Shown here piece after piece: positions 21,407-32,019 of a stretch of DNA of 64,000 nucleotides (position 1 is the first letter of the stretch; each line of letters starts with the position of its first letter). This DNA comes from Promerops cafer. Lineage: Eukaryota; Chordata; Aves; Passeriformes; Nectariniidae. A model generated the notes under the pieces. The model ran no database searches. It was not told the origin of the DNA and worked only from the letters and a program-made list of their open reading frames with translations. The DNA lies in the NCBI GenBank assembly GCA_013398275.1, contig VZSE01005901.1, positions 387,733-451,732 of the forward strand, in the 5' to 3' direction. Both the position numbers and the translations under genes were made by a program.

Positions 21407-24400
21407 GTTTTAATTTTATTTCTTTTCTCCAGTGTTGTTTCTATGGTGTTTGTTTTACCAGTAGCCCTGTGATCTGTCCTGTCTCTGCAGCACTGAGCGT
21501 TCTGATTTGTGTGCCTGTGTCAGTGAATTAGTGGAGTTTTCAGTCTGCTGTGTGTCTATCCTGGGAATAGTTACCATAACTAATTCCATATGTCATTACT
21601 TGGAATATTAATCCAGAAGGAGTTATCATTCTTGGTAGTCTGCAATCAGCAGGTGCCGTGGTAGATCCTGTGAAGTTTAGGATCAGATCTGGGGGATGAA
21701 CTGCTCGGAGCAGTCAGCATTTAGCACTTGGCCACCATTCCTGTGTGATATGTGAAGGGGTTATTTCTTTTGATTCGGAAAGCTAAACAGTGAGCTTTGA
21801 TGGTGTCCACGCAGGAGCTGGAAGAAGGTGGGTGCAGGTGGGACTGGGGAGGGGCAGGTCCTTGTGCAGAAGTTGTGTAACTGCTCTTCCCAAAGAAGTG
21901 ACAGTCCTGCAGCTCGTGAGAGCTCGGCCGTGCCCTCGCCGTGCCTCAGTGGGGTTTGGTGCGAAGCCACGTCAAGCAGTGGGGTGGGTGGTGTGTAACC
22001 CTGAGCACTCGGGGACTTGGGAAGCTGTTTTGGGGTGAAACACCCTCTTTGAGGGAAGGCTTGGAGTGGAACTGAAGTGGAGCTTTCCAAGGACTCTGAC
22101 GAGCCAAGTGTCTGGTCAGGGCAGCAGTGCAGGGCGGAGGGAGCTGAGCTGCCTCTGCTGTGCAGCTTCCTCAGCAGCTCAAAAAAAACCTGGTGTGGGT
22201 GTGGAATTTGCATAAATGTATAATACTGAGAAAGTGATTGACTGGCACCTTATTTTACTGAAATACCACGGAAAAAAAGAAATATTTTCCTCTCAGTGCT
22301 TTGTTTCCTGTGTTCTCTCCCGAGCCAGCCTTTTATTTGGAACAGAGCTCAACCACTTAAAATGTCTAAAGCATTTCTGACCTTTATTTAGTGGAGTAGG
22401 TAATGAAATCTACAGAAAGCAATTTATGGTGTGACTTGTTAATTTTGATATTAATCACCTGAATTCACTGGGTAAACTTCATTCTGAAGTTTCATTCATG
22501 AAATATTTGGGGGCCTTGCCTGGTGAAACTGATCCTTGTCACTAAAGTAGGCAAATACTGTACACATCACCCTCACTTGGCCTGGAAGGTGTTCTCTTTT
22601 CAGGGGGCTTTTAGGGCTGGAGCTGAAGGTCCCTTCCCTAAGAAATGAGTTTCCCATCACTACTTTCAGCCCAGAGTCTGATTTTGACCTGAAAGCAAAA
22701 TTTCTTGTTGCACAAGTTCATTTACTATCCTGCCATCACCCCTGAGCTGTGCTGGGATGAGATCTCAGGTGTGTCTCCAAGCTCCACACACACTTTGGCA
22801 TTACAGAGGTGCTGTGCTGTCTGTTTCTCTTTTTTTTTGGGTTAATAAACCCAGGGTTTTTTCCCTCCTACCTGGGGCATACACAGCAGCAGCCTGCTCT
22901 GGTTTCCAGAAGTTAACCTGTAGCACAGAAACATTTCCATCAGGCCAGGTCCTTTGGATGATGTGCTGCTGCAGCTTCCCAGAATAGCACGTGTGTATAT
23001 GTATAATTCTAGCTTGGAGAAACTTCAGAGAGAAAGTAGAATTGTTTAATTGCAAATTAAGTCATAATGTGAAACTCTTTCCCCTTTGGTTTCTGGCTGT
23101 GTTGTGCTGTCTTTGCCTGCAGTAAATCAGCCAGAGCGTGCAGAGCTATTTAGGATTTGGTCTGGAGGCTGCAAAGGAGGAATTTTATTGCTCCTTAATG
23201 GAGCAAGTGCATGGAAAGGAGCAGGTGTGTGTATAACCATCAGCACTGAGCATAGGGAAAGGGATTCAGATGGAGTTGGGACCACTGGCAAGTCTCAGAA
23301 ATCCTGGGCTTTTCTGTTTCCCTTTTTTTCCCCTTGTCAGCCCTGGAAACTGTAAACATTTAGGGCAAAGAATACAAAAATCTCCATTATTAGTAAAATT
23401 ATTAACTTGCTCTTCTGTCAAAACTGTGCACGCTTTGTTTTGGTCAGCTGAAATGCTCCTTACTCCCTTGGGGGGAACTCCACTGAGGTGACTGTTGATG
23501 GCATGATTTCATGGTGGTTTTTTATGTAGCTTGAGTTGTCTTAGTTATATCCTGCAATCCCAGTGAGCACTGGGTCCAAAAAACACAGGATAGTAAAATG
23601 CTGGGAGATCCACGTGTTAGTTAGTGAAAGTCATGGTAGAAACTCATGACAGATCCTCTTCAAGGTTTTAGTGAGTGAGGAAGGGCGTGTCCTTTGGAAG
23701 TGGGTGACTGATGCTGGAATTCACCCCATGGCAGGAAATCCCCTGAGAGTGGGGTTGGCACCAGCCCCGGACAGTTCTGGGCTGAGCTGGGGGGCTTTGG
23801 GTGCTGGAGACGTGGAAGGGAACAGCAGAGGTGGTGCTGTTGTCCTAACTCACACTTCTGTGGAGGGTTTGTGTAATTCCCTTTGTGCTGGAAAGGAGGG
23901 ACAGGGAGGAGCTGCAGTTTTCCAAGGAGAAGTGGTGCAGGGATGATAGAAACCCCAAACCACGGGGAACTGTGTCACACCACACTGGCACCATGGTTGT
24001 GTTGGTTCTCTCCTGGTTTTGGGGAGTTGGGAGTGCAGAGCTTGGCCTTTGGGTTGTGCTGGGACTGCTCTTTGCCTCTCCTGGAGCGTGGGGTGGGAGC
24101 AGGAGCTGAAGAGCTCAACAGGGTGTGTTTGACATGGGCTCTGTGCGGCTGTCTCAGGTGATAAAGCCAAAACCCCAAGGCAGGGCATTGTCCTTAAAAG
24201 CCCTTGGGCTGAGCCTCTGTTGGTGGCCTCCTTCCTGGGCTGGAGCTGCTCCAGTCCTGCTCCTGATGGAGCTGCTGCCTGTGCTGCTGTCTCAGGGAAG
24301 AGCTTCAGGGCCGAGGTGAATTCTTCCCGAGTGCCACCAAGTGTGAATCTTCACACAACAGCGAGAACTAAACCCTGCTTGTAATTAGACACAACAGCTT

Positions 24401-24973
24401 AATTTGCTGTTAATTCAATCCTCAGCCCACGGAGCAGTGCAGGCGTGATGGAAATGCAGATTTCCCAGTGTTGCATGGTGAGCTGCACCGTGGGCTCCCT
24501 GCGCTCCAGGCCAGCCCAGCACGGCTCCCTCCCTGCCGGGGCATCGGGAAGGGACGTTCCTGCCCATCCTCCCCGGCCAGGGCTGGCATTTGGGGACACC
24601 GTGGCCCAGTTTCCACCTGCACTGCGAGTCCTGGGTACTAAAACACACCCGTCCTGGAGAATCCATGAATCTTTTATGGCCTGCCAGGCAGGGCCCCGTT
24701 GGTGCTGACCTGCAGGTGGCACGCGCAGGATGCCGATCGCGCTGTGAGATGGCCTACTTTGCCTTTTTTTTTTTTTTATATTCCTTTTTCCCCTCCCAGC
24801 CACATTGCAGTGAGCTGTTCCGCTGGGCACCTGCCAACGTTCAGGCAGCAGTTACATAAGAAGAGCTTTTTTCCTGGAATTTAGGCCCGCTGCTGGTGTT
24901 TGACCTTCAGCAGTAATTGCCAATAAAGGCGGTGGGGATGTTTACAGGCACTGGGGCTGTGCTGCTGCTCCCC

Positions 24974-25338
24974 AGCCTGATCCCACAGCACTGCAGCTGT
25001 GTTTCAATTTCCAGGGTGAAATGGGGGTGCTCTGCTGCTTCCCTCCAAGCCTGATCCCACAGCACTGCAGCTCTATTTGAATTTCCAGGGTGAAATGGGG
25101 GTGCTCTGCTGCTTCCCCCCAAGCCTAATCCCACAGCACTGCAGCTCTCTTCCAGTTTCCAGGGTGAAACTGGGGGTGCTCTGCTGCTTCCCAGCCTGAT
25201 CCCACAGCACTGCAGCTCTATTTGAATTTCCAGGGTGAAATGGGGGTGCTCTGCTGCTTCCCAGCCTGATCCCACAGCAGTGCAGCTCCATTTCAATTTT
25301 CAGGGTGAAACTAGGGTGCTCTGCTGCCTCCCCCCAAC
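24974..25338. repeat. Tandem repeat, five copies of 70-74 bp
   Basis: Units start at 24974, 25048, 25122, 25193 and 25263, each with AGCC, TGATCCCACAGCA (TAATC in unit 3), a GTGCAGCT or CTGCAGCT block, TTCCAGGGTGAAA and GGTGCTCTGCTGC. The period shrinks from 74 to 71 to 70 through a variable C-rich spacer. Long minus-strand frames here simply repeat a 24-residue phrase and are not genes. Confidence 0.95.
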
Positions 25339-27129
25339 CCTCAGGGCTCGGGTATGGGCCAGCAACCACCCAACCAAATCCACCCCGAGTTTCCCTTGTT
25401 GTTATTTAGTTGTTTTTTAGGGTTGTGTTGGTGTTTTATCTATTTTTTCAGTAGTGGCACTTTGTGCAGCTGATATATCTCCAGGCAGCTCTCTCCAGTA
25501 AAATGCACTTGCAGACCCACTCAGTAGAGTTTAGGTTTGGGTTTTATTCACCTGTTGGCTTTCATCTTGAGATTTCAAGTAGGTGAAAAGGGAACTGAAA
25601 ATCCTGGTTCAGAGGGGTTGCCTGAATTAACCTTTTCCCTGCTCTCTGTCTGTGGTAAACTAAAATTCCAATGGCTAAGGTGCAAAATATGGGCCGTTTT
25701 ATGCATTTTTGATTGGAGTTAGGAAATGTATTAACCTCTTCAGAGCTGGAAAGCTGCACTTGGGAATTATTTTCCTTGTAGAGAGCTTACTCTGCAGTCA
25801 TTTCTCTTGTGTATTTTGCACTTAGACAGTGCTTCACTTGTTATGTCTCAAGCAGAGGAAATGCAGGCACTCATAAATTTTTGTGGGCTGCCTTATATTT
25901 TTTTTTTCCCCTTGAGAAATCCTGCAGTCTTTGGACTGGTTTTTTTTTTTTTTTAGCATGAACTGGAATTGGTGAGCTCCTTGGAAAAGGAGACTAGAAC
26001 ATTTCTTATAGTTACTTGCCACCAAAAAATAGTAGTTATGCCATCCTGCTGGTTAATTAAAGCTGCTGCTGTGAAATGTGTGAAGGTAGTTCTTATTGTA
26101 TTCAGTAGAAGTCCTGCAAGATCGAGGATTTGAAGAGGAGGAAGTGGTTGCACTCCCACTGAAGGGCAGAGACTGAGGTCTCCAGCTCCTGGAAAGTCCC
26201 AGCCCAAGTTAAAACATGATTTCTCCACTGAAAACTCTGGAAAATGAATTCCCCTAGGTAGGTTTTGGTGACCTTTGAGTCCCTGCCCTGGGTGTCTGGC
26301 AAAGCCAGGGCTGGGAGCTGCCCCTGCCCCCAAAATCCCATGTGCCTCCTGGGGGACCTGTGCCAGGACAAGGTCCTGCCCCACATCTCCTGCTGCTGCC
26401 TGATTTAGGCAGGTCTGAGATGCCCCATCCCTGAAATTGCAATGTCTGTACAGGGGGAAATGGAACGTGGGAAGTTTGTCACAGCAGTTCAGTGCTCCTG
26501 GGTCCCAGTTATTCCCCTCTGCCCTGAAACTTTGCCATAACAAGTCAAGTGCTTGTTTGACAAACACCTACAGATCATCTGCAGGGGCTAGAAATTTCCT
26601 ATCCAAATTTCTCCTCAGCTCCACAAGGTAACAGCGTTGGCTTTACAAAGGGGACTTGGCAAGGAAGCTGCACAGAGTTTTGTGGTATTTTTAAAGACTT
26701 ATGAAGGACAGCAACATAATTTGTGCTCTAGTCTGTTGCCATGAATCAGACAAGGTGATGCTTTTGCTGTGTGCCTTTCAAGGAAGAGCTGATGGTGCTT
26801 CAAAGGGAAGAGCAGAGAAGTTCAGAGGAGGGAGGAAAAAGTGGAAAGGAACTTGCAGGACTCGGTGTGAACATTCCCACTGGAATTCCAGCTCCTCCTG
26901 GAGATGGCAATGCAGGAGCTGAGGCAGAGGCTTCAGAATAATATTTATCTGAGATCTTCACTCTGGTTCCTCGTGTCTGGATGTACAACCTGGCTATCAA
27001 AACCTTAATGTGCTATTTGGCTGACTCTGCAGTTGTGTTGTTCCCTTTTTATTTCCTCTTGTCTGCCAAATGTCTCCCCGTGCCACCCCAGTAATGAGAT
27101 GCCATATGCATGGAGTTGGGTCAGTTCCT

Positions 27130-27270
27130 GAATTCACAGATTTTGGGACCAGAAGGGGCCTCTGAGTGATTGAACCCAACTTCCTGCCCAGTCCAGGGCA
27201 TCCTGCTCCTCACCACTGTCTATGCAGGGAGCCAAATCCATGGAGTTTGGCTCAGCTTCCTCAACGTGCT
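27130..27270 (-). mobile_element. Possible degenerate CR1 or related repeat
   Basis: GAATTCACAGATTTTGGGAC, AGAAGGGGCCTCTGAGTGAT and GAACCCAACTTCCTGCCCAG resemble a diverged CR1 3' tail. Identity is weak; it could be a different old repeat. Confidence 0.35.
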
Positions 27271-28849
27271 CCGTGTTGAGCTCTAGGACCTCCCAGGACA
27301 GGAGAGGGATGTTTGGAGGAAGACTTGAAGGAGTTGTGTGGAGGTTTGGAAAATGTCATCAGTTGAGCAGTCTGAGGTTTGTCACCTCTCAGTCCCTTGA
27401 ACTCTGGGGTGGCCTGAAGTGTAGGGGATTTGTGCTTGGAATTGCACTGGCTTGTCCATTATTTTGGCAAAATTCCAAAGTCTGGTGAAGAGAAAAGGAC
27501 CAGGTTTTTGAATGTGTGTTTGTGTGGTCACACAAATGTGAGCTTTCTGATCAGATTATTTCCCACTCATTATTTACAATGTGAGATGTTTTCCAGCCTG
27601 TTTTGCTGAAGCCACTCTCTGGAGCAGCCCAGGTTTGTGAACTGGAATCCCCACCAGCCTTTTAAATGCATTTCAAGCCTTTTCACTGCTCAGTGGTCTG
27701 GGTGTTCATAGTTGGGTAAAAAAAGTGGAGAAAAGCAATTCTGATGCTTCAAACTTGAATGAAAATCTTTCTGCTTTTCCACTCTATCACAGCAATGATA
27801 GTTTGAATTTTCTGTGCAGGAAGGATTAGACAACTTCTATTGTGATTGTTATTTTGAAAGCAAATGAGAATAAAACTTTGAAGAACACCTCCAAAACCGT
27901 AAAGGAAAAGGACGGAAAGCTCATCTGTGTCTCAGAAATTGAGATGTAATGAATTCACCCTGGAGCTGTCACGTGCTCTGGTGGTTTTTGAGGGGGATAC
28001 ATCCACTCTTGAGTCAGTTCTGGGAAGCACACGTGGCCTCTGCTGGGGAAATGGGTGCTGGAAGCACTCTGGTCACCAGAAGGTCAGAGATTGTGCATCT
28101 CCAGTCATGGCTCATGAGGAGTGGCTTGTTGGCCAGCCTTGGGGGAGTGCAAACTTCAAAGGAGGACAGGGTTTTGCTCAGCAAGTTGAAAGGACCTTTT
28201 CCTACTGCTTGTAAAAAGCACAGATGTTGGACTCTGACCTGGCCACCCACTGGGTTCCAGTTTAAAAGCTGTCCACTGTGTCCTGCTAATCACCTGGCTG
28301 GGTTTGGTATTCCACAAACCTGCCCCTGCCCTCCAGACCATCACTTTCTTACAGCTGGAGAGCTGAAATATATGGAGGCACAAGAAATCTTGGAAAATTA
28401 CTGCTTTGGGCTGCTCTCCCACCCTGTTCAATCCTTGTAAAGCACAAGGTGATACTTTGCTGTTGCAGCACACACAGGAGAGTGCAAAGTGTAGCACAGC
28501 AACAAGAGCACAATAATTCTTTGCTATTTGAACCCATTTTGACTCAAAGAATAACAGTTCCAGGATTTGCAGTTTATATTCTTACTGGAAGGTTGCTGAG
28601 GGCTGTGCTGCTGTGGATGATCCACGTGGGCAGTGCCCAGGCCAGTGGTTCTGCTCCCAGGTCAGTGTGTGGGGCTGGCTCTGATGTGCAGTCTGTGCCA
28701 CAGAGGGAAGGCACAGGAATCTGTGAGCTGCAATTCATAATTATAGCTTGGGAAAGAGCAAAGTAATTTTATTGATTGGTCTGTGCTGCTTTTCAGCCCC
28801 AAAATGTACATGTGTGTTGGGTTGAAATGGGGTCAAGGTACCAGCCCAG

Positions 28850-29035
28850 GAATCCCAGAATGGTTTGGATTGGGAGGGACCTTAAAGCTCATCCAGTGCC
28901 ACCCCTGTCGTGGGCAGGGACACCTTCCCCTGTCCCAGGCTGCTCAGAGCTCCATCCAGGATGGCCTTGGACACTTGAAGGGGTGGAAAATCCAGAGTTT
29001 CTCTGGGAAACTGTACCAGTGCCCAGAAGGAAACT
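28850..29035 (-). mobile_element. CR1 LINE fragment
   Basis: AGGAATCCCAGAATGGTTTG, GGGAGGGACCTTAAAGCTCA, GGGACACCTTCCCCTGTCCC and GGCCTTGGACACTTGAAGGG give the reversed CR1 3' end. The interior is diverged beyond about 29000. Confidence 0.85.
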
Positions 29036-30404
29036 TTTGTTTGGAATCCTGAGTCCAGCAGTCATGTCCACTTGACCTGTCAGCTTCAGCCTCCCCTCCC
29101 CAGGAGGAAGGGACGTCATTTCCCTGCAGGGGAACAGGCCCAGTTTCCTTGCTGCTGTTGGCTCCTGGGCAAGGCAGGGATGTTTCCTGTGCCCCAGGCA
29201 GGTTGTGCAGGACCATGTGCCCAGACTCCCTGAGCTGTCACGGGTCCAGCCTGGGAGCAGGGCAGGGCAGGGACGGCGTGTTCCTCTGCAGGAACGAGCT
29301 GCTTCCTGTCCCTTGTGCTCCTCTGGATTAAATCCTCCCTGCTCCCATTCGGCCACACAAGGGGCTTGCATGCCTGAGATGTGTCCAGGAGCGGTGACAA
29401 TGCAAGGAAGCCACTACCAAAGGCCGTGGGAGCTGGCCAGGAGCAAAGTCCCTTAGGAGGGGAATGGAGAAGACTCTTTCTCCTGGCCAAGGAGCCCCTG
29501 CTCGGGGAGCACCGCAGGGGGAACGCTCGCTCCTGGGGCTCCTCCTGGGAAGTGGAGTCCTGGTATTCCTGCTGCTGCATCTGTGGCCTCCCTCTCCCTT
29601 TGCTGGGTGCTCCCCAGGCTGCAGCAGGTCCTGGGCTGCTGTCCCAGTCTGTGCTCCGTTGGTATGTCCATCCCTCTGGCCTCTGGGCAGGCACGGCCAG
29701 GAACGCCTGGCTCAGGTTAGGGTTACGGGATTGTGAGAGTGTTATTTCCTGGTGTCTGCTCCTGAGAAGTTACAGCAATTTCCCCACAATTAAGTCAGCA
29801 GTTGAGTTTGAATGTTCAGTTCTCTGTTGTGTGTCTGTGCTTGACTAGATGAAAGTTACTTGTCTTCATCTGTTTCGGCTGAAGATCAGCATTTTAAATT
29901 TGAGAAGCTGTCACCATTCAGGCCCTTATTTCATTGCTCCTGTTTGGTGCTGTGTTGTTTATCTTTTATCTTGAAGAAAGTATGTTTATAGATGAGAATC
30001 CACCAATACATTTTTTTAAGCTAAAATTATAAGGCTGCTGCCTTGGCTTCCTCCTCCTCCCCACTGGGATGGATGTGCAGCATTCCAGTGACAGATCCTG
30101 GGGGTGTGGTCCCCAAAAGTGCTCTGGGCACCTGCAACTTCATTTTTTTGCTTGTGCCTCTTGAGTTCATGCAAAGCAGTTTGGGATGTTCAAAGGATAC
30201 CTGTGAAATTTGCCAAACGTGGCCCTTTTAGGAGCAGGGTGGGAGAGTGTAAGCAGTAATTACAGCTATAATTCATTTGTGATGATTCAGCTGAAGTCAA
30301 GTGCTTTGCCAGCTCCCTTCCCCTCACTGTTGACCACTGGATTGCTGTTGGGATGAAAGATTTTGGAGGAATGACTAATTTTTCTGCATTTTACTTTTAA
30401 CTAG

Positions 30405-30440
30405 CTGCCGCAAGCTCCAGAAACGGAGAGCCCTGTAGAG
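30405..30440 (+). CDS. ITPR1: ITPR1 microexon, SII insert part A2 (36 nt)
   Basis: Encodes LPQAPETESPVE in phase 0, between acceptor TTAACTAG and donor GTGTGT. Mouse IP3R1 has LPQAPEAENSTE at this place in SIIA, so 7 of 12 residues agree, including the leading LPQAPE, with the exact family length. A TGACTAAT branch-point-like sequence lies about 30 nt upstream. The change to ESPVE creates a Ser-Pro motif absent from mammals. Skipping or including it keeps the frame. Confidence 0.92.
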
Positions 30441-31642
30441 GTGTGTCAGCCACCTATATTTGTACAGCACACAAATATTGGTGTTTCAGTAGTCCTAGTG
30501 GAGTGTCTTGTTGGTAAAAACCCCTGTGAAATGTGTGTTCCTGCGTGGTGTTAGACAGTGGAAATAAGTAGATTTGTTTAAGTGCCTTAATCCAATACAG
30601 CATCAGCGTGGTAGTCTGAAAATATAAATAAATGTAAACTGATCCTAAGTCTGTTCCTTTCAGCCATTTCCTTTATTCTTTAAGGGTGGCACTGGGAAAA
30701 GTCTCCTCTCAAATTGTCCTACATTGGCAAAATGAGACTTCATTTTGGCTCCTAATGCAGAATTTGGTTTTCCCTTTGCCTCACATACTTAAAAACGTCA
30801 ATACTTTTAGGAAAGGGAGGTGTCAAAAGTTCTTAGTGGAAGCTTCATAACTCCAGAGCAACTGATGTCCCATTTAAAATGCCCCAGTGGGCAAGCTCAG
30901 GGTCACTGCACATTGTCAAGGTCACTGGTTCTAAGTGAATTGGATATGTGGAAACACGTCCTTTATGTGCATAAAGCAGATTATTTGCCAAAAAGAAGGC
31001 AGGAAAATTTATCACATCCTAAATTCCTGTGAAATTCATGAGACATCCAGACATGGCATTGGTAGATTGTACAACTGGGTGCCAAATGAGTGCAAATCTA
31101 AATGAAACAACCTGGAACTCTGAATCTTGGGAGAGTGTTGATTCTCTGAGCTGTGAAGTTTATAAATGTGAGATCATGTAGAAAAAGAAATGTTTGTGAT
31201 GGTTTAGGTTTTTGTATTCGTAATTTTTGTGGAATAGTGTTTAAATGTAACCTGAAACTGAGTGGTCACCAAATGGATTTGAGATGTCTGGGAGATGGCT
31301 CCTGGTTTCTGATGGGTCCCTGTTTAGAGCCATTATTCTACACCTTTGCAGAGGCTTTAAAGCAGCAAAACCCCAATGTGCTTCAGCTTTGCAAAGTGCA
31401 AGTTGCATTCCTGGAAATGAATATCTGAGGTGGGAGAGATTTGATTTGGAAACGTGCCTGTGCCAAGGGGCTCTGCTCAGTGACTGCCACTGACATCCCA
31501 GCCTTTGGAAGGGAGCCCCCCCTGGCTGTTCCAGAAGCCCTCCCCAGTCTCAAATGAGTTTCAGTGACCACGGTGGGATGTGTTGGAGTCCCTCACCCCA
31601 GAGTGTGTGTCCCGTGGGCTGGGGGGTGCTCCTGTGTGTCTG

Positions 31643-31648
31643 TGCATG
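31643..31648 (+). promoter_or_regulatory. TGCATG, candidate RBFOX splicing motif
   Basis: UGCAUG is the known binding site of RBFOX splicing factors. It is followed at once by GGCATGCG, about 320 nt upstream of the SII-B/C acceptor. Functional role is inferred. Confidence 0.4.
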
Positions 31649-31750
31649 GGCATGCGTGGGCTGAGCCCCCCGAAACCTGTGTGTGTCCCTGGGAGCTGTG
31701 ACACCACACAGCTGTGGTGTTTCCTGGAGCCCCAGCACTGCTGGCACTCG

Positions 31751-31756
31751 TGCATG
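31751..31756 (+). promoter_or_regulatory. TGCATG, candidate RBFOX splicing motif
   Basis: Second UGCAUG, 213 nt upstream of the last SII microexon. Role inferred only from the motif and position. Confidence 0.4.
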
Positions 31757-31957
31757 CCAGGGGGGTGTGTGAGGGTGGCAGAGCAGAGGGGTCAGTGCTG
31801 CCAGGGCTGGCAGAGGGCAGGTGTCCTGTTTTGGTGGCTTGTCAGTCCATCTCCCTCATCTCCCCCCTCACATCCAGCTGTGACCTCCCCAGTATTCCCC
31901 ATGAGTGCCAAGATGTTGGTCTCTCTTGAGTGTTGTTCTGCTTTAAAATGAACTTTC

Positions 31958-31963
31958 TGCATG
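31958..31963 (+). promoter_or_regulatory. TGCATG overlapping the SII-B/C acceptor region
   Basis: UGCAUG ends five bases before the first AG of the tandem acceptor. A factor bound here would cover the pyrimidine tract/AG region, so it is well placed to suppress inclusion. This is inference. Confidence 0.5.
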
Positions 31964-31965
31964 TG

Positions 31966-31971
31966 CAGCAG
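31966..31971 (+). promoter_or_regulatory. ITPR1: NAGNAG tandem acceptor (CAGCAG) of the SII-B/C exon
   Basis: Two AGs three bases apart at the exon boundary. Use of the first includes a CAG (Gln) codon; use of the second starts at GAG (Glu). This gives the optional single-residue SIIB (Gln) known in mammalian IP3R1 without a separate exon. Confidence 0.85.
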
Positions 31972-32019
31972 GAGCTTGATCAAACTCTACCACAGAGGCA
32001 ACTGGAGGATCATAGAAGG
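31969..32019 (+). CDS. ITPR1: ITPR1 microexon, SII insert parts B+C (51 or 48 nt)
   Basis: Encodes (Q)ELDQTLPQRQLEDHRR in phase 0, donor GTATGT. Mouse SIIB is Q and SIIC is ELEPSPPLRQLEDHKR: same length of 16 plus an optional Gln, with EL at the start and RQLEDH(R/K)R at the end conserved. The middle (DQTLPQ for EPSPPL) has diverged. Joined to exon 21 it reads HRR-GEALRQ as in mammals. SII is known to mark the neuronal receptor and to change how PKA prefers Ser1589 or Ser1755. Confidence 0.95.

Larger units (their letters stand above)
21407..30404 (+). other. ITPR1: 9.0-kb intron inside the SII cassette
   Basis: Contains a five-copy tandem repeat (24974-25338), a CR1 copy (28850-29035), a possible CR1-like piece near 27130, and homopolymer T runs near 24765 and 25940. 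I see no further SII exon or gene in the rest. Confidence 0.7.
30441..31968 (+). other. ITPR1: Intron inside the SII cassette
   Basis: 1.5 kb. No repeat element recognised. The last 330 nt hold three TGCATG hexamers (see the regulatory entries). Confidence 0.75.

Noticed and set aside
24907..25369. Minus-strand frames with repeated AEHPHFTLEIQ-like phrases
   Set aside because: Translation of the 70-74-bp tandem repeat; not a gene.
29719..29735. GTTAGGGTTA as a telomere-type interstitial repeat
   Set aside because: Fewer than two units; chance.
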